DNA of 64,000 nt from Lonicera japonica (Eukaryota; Streptophyta; Magnoliopsida; Dipsacales; Caprifoliaceae): assembly GCA_021464415.1 (NCBI GenBank), contig CM038467.1:36053226-36117225 (forward strand). Reading direction: 5' to 3'. A program made the translations under genes and the position numbers. A model generated the notes under the pieces. It made no database searches. It had not been told where the DNA came from and worked only from the letters and a program-made list of their open reading frames with translations. This document shows positions 59,721-64,000 of the stretch, one piece after another (the first letter of the stretch is position 1; every line of letters starts with the position of its first letter).

Positions 59721-60217
59721 ATGGTTGTCTAACCCCGCCTGTAGAAATCCATCACTAAAACCTATTAGTGAGAATTTTCCTGTCACTATTTTCATGAAAA
59801 GTAACTCTAAGAGGAGAGAACATCCCGATTTTTCAAAAGGTTTTTCAAAATGTTTTTCAAAAAATGAGTCATTTTCTAAAATGAGTTTTCCAAAATTTGA
59901 GTTTCAAATAATCGGAAGGTTAAAAGGGCACCCCAGGAATTTATATTCTTACCCTAAACTTGTTCACGGGGCTCTCAAGTTGTTGATGTCAGTCTGTTTT
60001 CGCCTAATCACCAAAAGTGGTTTTCGATTTTATTTTCCTATCGAGTCATTTTTTTCAAAAATTATGCAACCCATGGCAAAATATTGATTTTTTTGTCAAT
60101 CCCCGATTTTTTTCTCCCCGTTCTTCACCACACTCATATTATCTACTATTAATACTGGCTGGCTAACCTCTCAGAGATCAAACCAAATGATTCACGAGAC
60201 TGGACTCACCACCGATC

Positions 60218-62432
60218 ATGCCTCCTCGTCGCAACACCGAACTACCAATTTATCAAATTGGGGTTAACAATACTGAGGGTAACATGGTGAAGCCTTTCAT
60301 GCAGCGGATTTGCCACCTGGTCCTATTTTCCCAATCAACCCTGGAACCCTAGCTCCAGAACAACTTTACCAGATATTAAGGGTGTTGTCAGAAATTCGAA
60401 AATTGAATGAACGAATCGAAACGATCCATTGCGATCCGAAATTTTTTGAACAAAAAATAAACTGAAATCGAAATTGAAACCGATTGATTCAGGCCGGTAT
60501 CGGTTAAGGGTTCGAGGTACCCGAATTGGACCAAAAAAATCGAATCTTTAATTTTTTTTTGCTGACTTAAGGTAATTACTTAAGTTACAACACGTTGGAA
60601 AAAAAAGATAAAGTTTTCTTAAAACAGTTATGTTATAAATGACCTAAGCCTATAGACTATTTACATTTACAGATAATTACTTAAGGTAATTATTAAAATA
60701 AATATATGTAACATATTATATTTCTTTTGTAGTGTCTTTTGAGTGAATCTATATTGTTATCATAAAAGTCTCAACAAAACGAAAGTCAATTTAATTAACT
60801 TCCAAATTAGGAAGATTAGTATACAGTAGGGAACACAAGTTTCATAGTGCCTTTTAGTGCTCTTTTTTTTTAGTGCAATTTTTAACTAAAGTTTTAGTAA
60901 TACAAAAAAAACCCGAATAAGACCGAACCAGACCGAAACCGAATAATTTGGGGAGGGTTTGAGTTCCATAGGTATGAAAATCGAAACCAAACTAAACCAA
61001 AACCGAATTATAAAGTTTGGGAAGGGTTTGGGGTATCCCAATTTCTATCCCGACCGAAACCAAAAACACCCCTACCAGATATACAAGGTTTGGCTCGGTC
61101 TGTGAACACCTTACTTGCCACCTGAGCACCAGCCAAACCGAATCAACCGAACCCTAACCTCACTCATAACCAAAACCGATGTCAACCAATTCCCCCACCT
61201 CAGCAAAACATCCCACCAGTTCTCCCGCTACAACAAGCCCCACTAGCTCATGATCCTGCCAATGCATGGAACCATCCAGAACACAACCAACCCCAACAAC
61301 ACCATAGTCCACTCTTTAAGGGACATGTGTCAGATTTGTATATGGGCAGTATGCTGAATCAGTGGTTGAAGATGCCAAGGAGAATGAGGCTATCATTATG
61401 TTGAAGGAGCAGATGAAAGCTTTGAATCAGAAAGTGACAGATAAAGCTGATGACTTAGCTGATCTCCAAAATATGTCTCTCCTCCCAGAAGCCAAGTTGC
61501 CAATCGGTTTTAAGCTTTCCAATATAGAAAAGTTCTAGGGAAATACTCCCCCTCATCTTCATCTTAAGGCCTATGTCCGTACTATGCAGTTGTATGGGTT
61601 GAATGAGGTTCACTTGGCCCAGGTCTTCCATCAGACTTTGACAGGGCCCGCACACAGTTGGTTTCTAGGGTTGAAAAAACACAGGGTAGCAGACTGGAAG
61701 AGTATTGTAAAAGAGTTTATGAAACACTACAAGTCAAACGAGGAGTTAAAAGTTACATGTAAACACCTCGAAATGGCTAAACATAGAGGAAATGAAAATG
61801 TTAGCGACTTCATCACACGTTAGAGAGAAATGGCATCACAAATGATTGACCGGATTTCTGAGAAATAGTAGCTGGGGTTAATTGTCAAAAATTTCAAGCC
61901 TGTGATTAGAGATGGCATGGGGCGACAGTATTTTGAGAAATACAAGGTTTTGATGCACGTGACCAACGAAACCAAAAAGGAGCTTGCAAAAGCCGCCAAG
62001 GTTAAAAATGCCTAGTCCCAATACAAGAAATCTGCTTCTACTGTCAATCAAGTGTGGTGATATTAGAATTCAGGTCCTTACCAACGAACCAATTTTTAGT
62101 ACCCATGAGAACAAGGGCTTGCACCTGGCCAAGGGGTCGTTAATCAAATTCGGAATACTGGGAGAACTAGGGGTCAATGTTTTGCTCGCCTTCTAGCCTT
62201 ATTGAGTATGACTCTAGCCGCATTATAAGAAAGTGGAATCATACAACCATTGGCCCCCAGGGCCCTTCCTGAGTTGCTTCCTGCTAATTAGAACACCAAT
62301 GAACGTTTTGAATACCATCAAGGCCAGGGACAAAGCACTGACCAATGCATAGTACTGAGGCACGCCATCCAAGATTTGATCGAGGCAGGAAAGATCCCTG
62401 ACCCTGAGACATCAAATATTAGATGAAAGAAG
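60218..62432 (+). pseudogene. gag of Ogre-like Ty3 element, interrupted
   Basis: ATG at 60218 opens MPPRRNTELPIYQIGVNN. A hAT element splits the frame at 60377. Downstream, the open stretch 61584-61823 gives LYGLNEVHLAQVFHQTLTGP, AHSWFLGLKKH, DWKSIVKEFMKHYKSNEE and NENVSDFITR, the order of Ogre/Tat Gag (LxxCFxxSLTGxAxxWY...WxxLxxxFxxxY...ESFxxYxxRW). Then REMASQMIDRISE and, near 62370, HAIQDLIEAGKIPDPE, the usual Gag C-terminus. Many stops. No protease or polymerase follows. Confidence 0.65.
60377..61074. mobile_element. hAT-like element inside gag
   Basis: Ends TAAGGGTGTT and AACACCCCTA. Exact 8 bp target duplication CCAGATAT at 60369-60376 and 61075-61082. The subterminal regions are rich in ACCGAAACCGAA-type repeats in opposite senses at the two ends, as in common plant MITEs of this class. 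Confidence 0.82.
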
Positions 62433-62668
62433 CCTTAAGCAGAAGTAGACATCATTGATCTAGTGTACTTGAACCATATTAGAAAATAGGGGGAATTGAG
62501 AGATAAATGGAGCAAAATTGTAAGGGATGAAGGTAGAATGAGGAATTTTTTTTTATTTAGCCATTCATTTCAGTAATAAAATAAAATCATTTTTTTAAAT
62601 TCATAATTGCCTCTGCTTAAACAATGTTCCTGAAAAGACATGGGCGACAAATCTAAATCGAAGAGCGC
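62433..62668. other. Unassigned DNA downstream of gag relic
   Basis: No protease or RT motif is seen where pol should begin; the Ogre-like element is truncated here. Confidence 0.4.
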
Positions 62669-63000
62669 TGAGGGTGTCGACAAGAAGACTCGAACAGCTC
62701 CTCGAAAACTAGCCTCTCCATCATCATTCACTAGCACTGAGGGTGCCGAGGGTATATGCGCTGCGGGTATTAATGCTAAAGAGCCAAACAGCTCCCCGAA
62801 GACTAGCCTCACCATCATCGTTCGTACATTGAGGGTGCCAAGGGTATATATACTGTGGGTATCGACAAAAATACCATAACAGCTCCCTGAAGACTAGCCT
62901 CGCCATCATTATTCACACACATTGAAGGTGCCGAGATTACATGCACTGAGGGTATCGATAAGAAGACCTGAACAACTCTCCAAAGAGGGTGCTCTACCTA
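62669..63000 (+). repeat. 92 bp minisatellite, about 3.5 units
   Basis: CTGAGGGT-like phrases recur at about 62669, 62761, 62853 and 62946, each followed by GACAAGAAGA-, AACAGCTCC- and GAAGACTAGCCTC-type sequence. 92 is not a multiple of three, so the repeat shifts frame and its short ORFs are not a protein array. Confidence 0.75.
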
Positions 63001-63744
63001 CACCACCATGACCATGTGGTTGTCGTATCAGCAGAACCAAAAAAATCTACCTCTGAAGGTAGAATAAAATCAACAAAATCAATCAGTTTAGCAACTGAAG
63101 GCCCTACCTCTATCAAGAATAAAGACAGTCCACACCCACTCAAGAAAATGCAGAACATTGGTAATCCTCCTGAGACTGAGGGTATGAGCAAAACTAGCAA
63201 TGCAAATGGACTTTGATAGGCCCAAGAATCAAGAAGTAGAGAAAAACTTATCAAGATAAGAAGCATAACGCAATATCGGCGGAATCTCAAGAAGGAAGCA
63301 AGCCATTTCTCTTGTGACCAATATCACCATACACTGACTCACTAATTGACCAGAAATCAATATTTACCTTTTCAGTATTGTTATATTCTCGAAAAATGGT
63401 CAATCTTGCATGTATACATCTGCACTTCGATAATTTTAAGTAGCATAACATATTTCATAAATCAGGTAACTCAAGATTTAGGACCTTTTTAAAACCAAGT
63501 TTTTAAAATGATGGTGCGATGATTTAAGAAGTATACGAATACTTGAAATTTAGGAAAGCATGGCATAAGTATTTGCATAGTGTATACACATGAATTCTTG
63601 CATAAGTGTAGCACGCACCGGTCCGAGAATATTTAAGCACTAGGCTCCATGACCTGCCAGACAAGTTTCACCACCGCATCCTAGTGTATATTTCGATGAT
63701 TAGTCACACCGCCATCACACCTCCAACCAACGTACTCATGATCA
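63001..63744. other. Unassigned DNA
   Basis: An open stretch to 63216 encodes a polar Ser/Lys-rich peptide with no recognisable domain. The rest shows nothing. Confidence 0.4.
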
Positions 63745-64000
63745 TCACGATAAGATCACATCAAAATTCCTCCCAGATAGTCGAATCACGTCACAATTCC
63801 TCCGAAAGAGTTAAATCACGTCATAATTCCTCCTAGAGAGTCAAATCACGTCAAAATTCCTCCTAGAGAGTCAAATCACATCAAAATTCTTCCTAGAGAG
63901 ACAAATCACCTCACAATTCCTCCCAGAGAGTCGAATTAAATCATAATTCCTCCCAGAGAGTCGAATCACCTCCCAATTCCTCCTAGCAAGTTGAATCACG
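63745..64000 (+). repeat. 30 bp minisatellite running off the right edge
   Basis: At least eight units of ATTCCTCCCAGAGAG + TCGAATCACGTCACA with small changes. The array is still going at the window end, so its length is unknown. Confidence 0.9.

Noticed and set aside
63001..63216. Ser/Lys-rich ORF as a nuclear protein fragment
   Set aside because: Low-complexity composition next to a frame-shifting minisatellite; no motif to support a gene.

Overview
The window is AT-rich nuclear DNA of a flowering plant, almost certainly a eudicot. It carries a TIR-domain gene pair of the eudicot immune-receptor type, GT-AG introns, and layers of plant transposable elements: Athila-, Tat/Ogre- and Tekay-type Ty3 elements, a copia relic, hAT and Mutator-like MITEs, a LINE tail and possible Helitrons. 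There is no bacterial-style gene organisation. I found no tRNA, rRNA or CRISPR. I cannot name the species. All similarity statements come from reading the sequence by eye.

Layout. (1) 1-15155 and about 32290-45030 are two copies in direct orientation of one segmental duplication, about 29-32 kb apart. Each copy runs from an array of about 185 bp tandem units rich in the dyad GTGCTAAAAC/GTTTTAGCAC, through mostly non-coding DNA and a repeated putative promoter/5' exon block, to a TIR-domain gene near its right end. The copies differ by insertions private to each. (2) 15151-22290 holds a long-inverted-repeat element, then a block whose uninterrupted counterpart lies at 50155-51110. The block is broken by an Athila-like LTR element (16681-21361) and a hAT-like MITE (21631-21938). 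(3) 22296-28960 is a decayed Tat-lineage Ty3 element with an antisense coiled-coil ORF relic. A truncated copia 3' end (29330-29623), an RNase H-like relic (about 30060-30650) and non-coding DNA follow. (4) 45030-51450 holds a direct repeat that flanks the TIR gene of copy 2, an AT-rich tandem array split by a 1.8 kb inverted-repeat element, the uninterrupted counterpart block, and a third TIR locus reduced to its edges. (5) 53232-64000 is a nested retrotransposon zone: a Tekay-like LTR with PBS, an Ogre-like PBS and gag relic invaded by a solo LTR and two hAT elements, then two minisatellites.

The only host genes I can support are the two TIR genes. Copy 2 (43756-44560) reads as a two-exon, 196-residue TIR-plus-linker protein and keeps a glutamate at the position of the TIR NADase catalytic residue. 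Copy 1 (14438-14890) has lysine there and has lost its second exon in a 554 bp deletion. A third locus at about 51.2-51.4 kb keeps only an upstream-intron fragment and the end of the last exon. Together they look like a small TIR-only family eroding at different rates, with transposon insertions that give a readable relative chronology.
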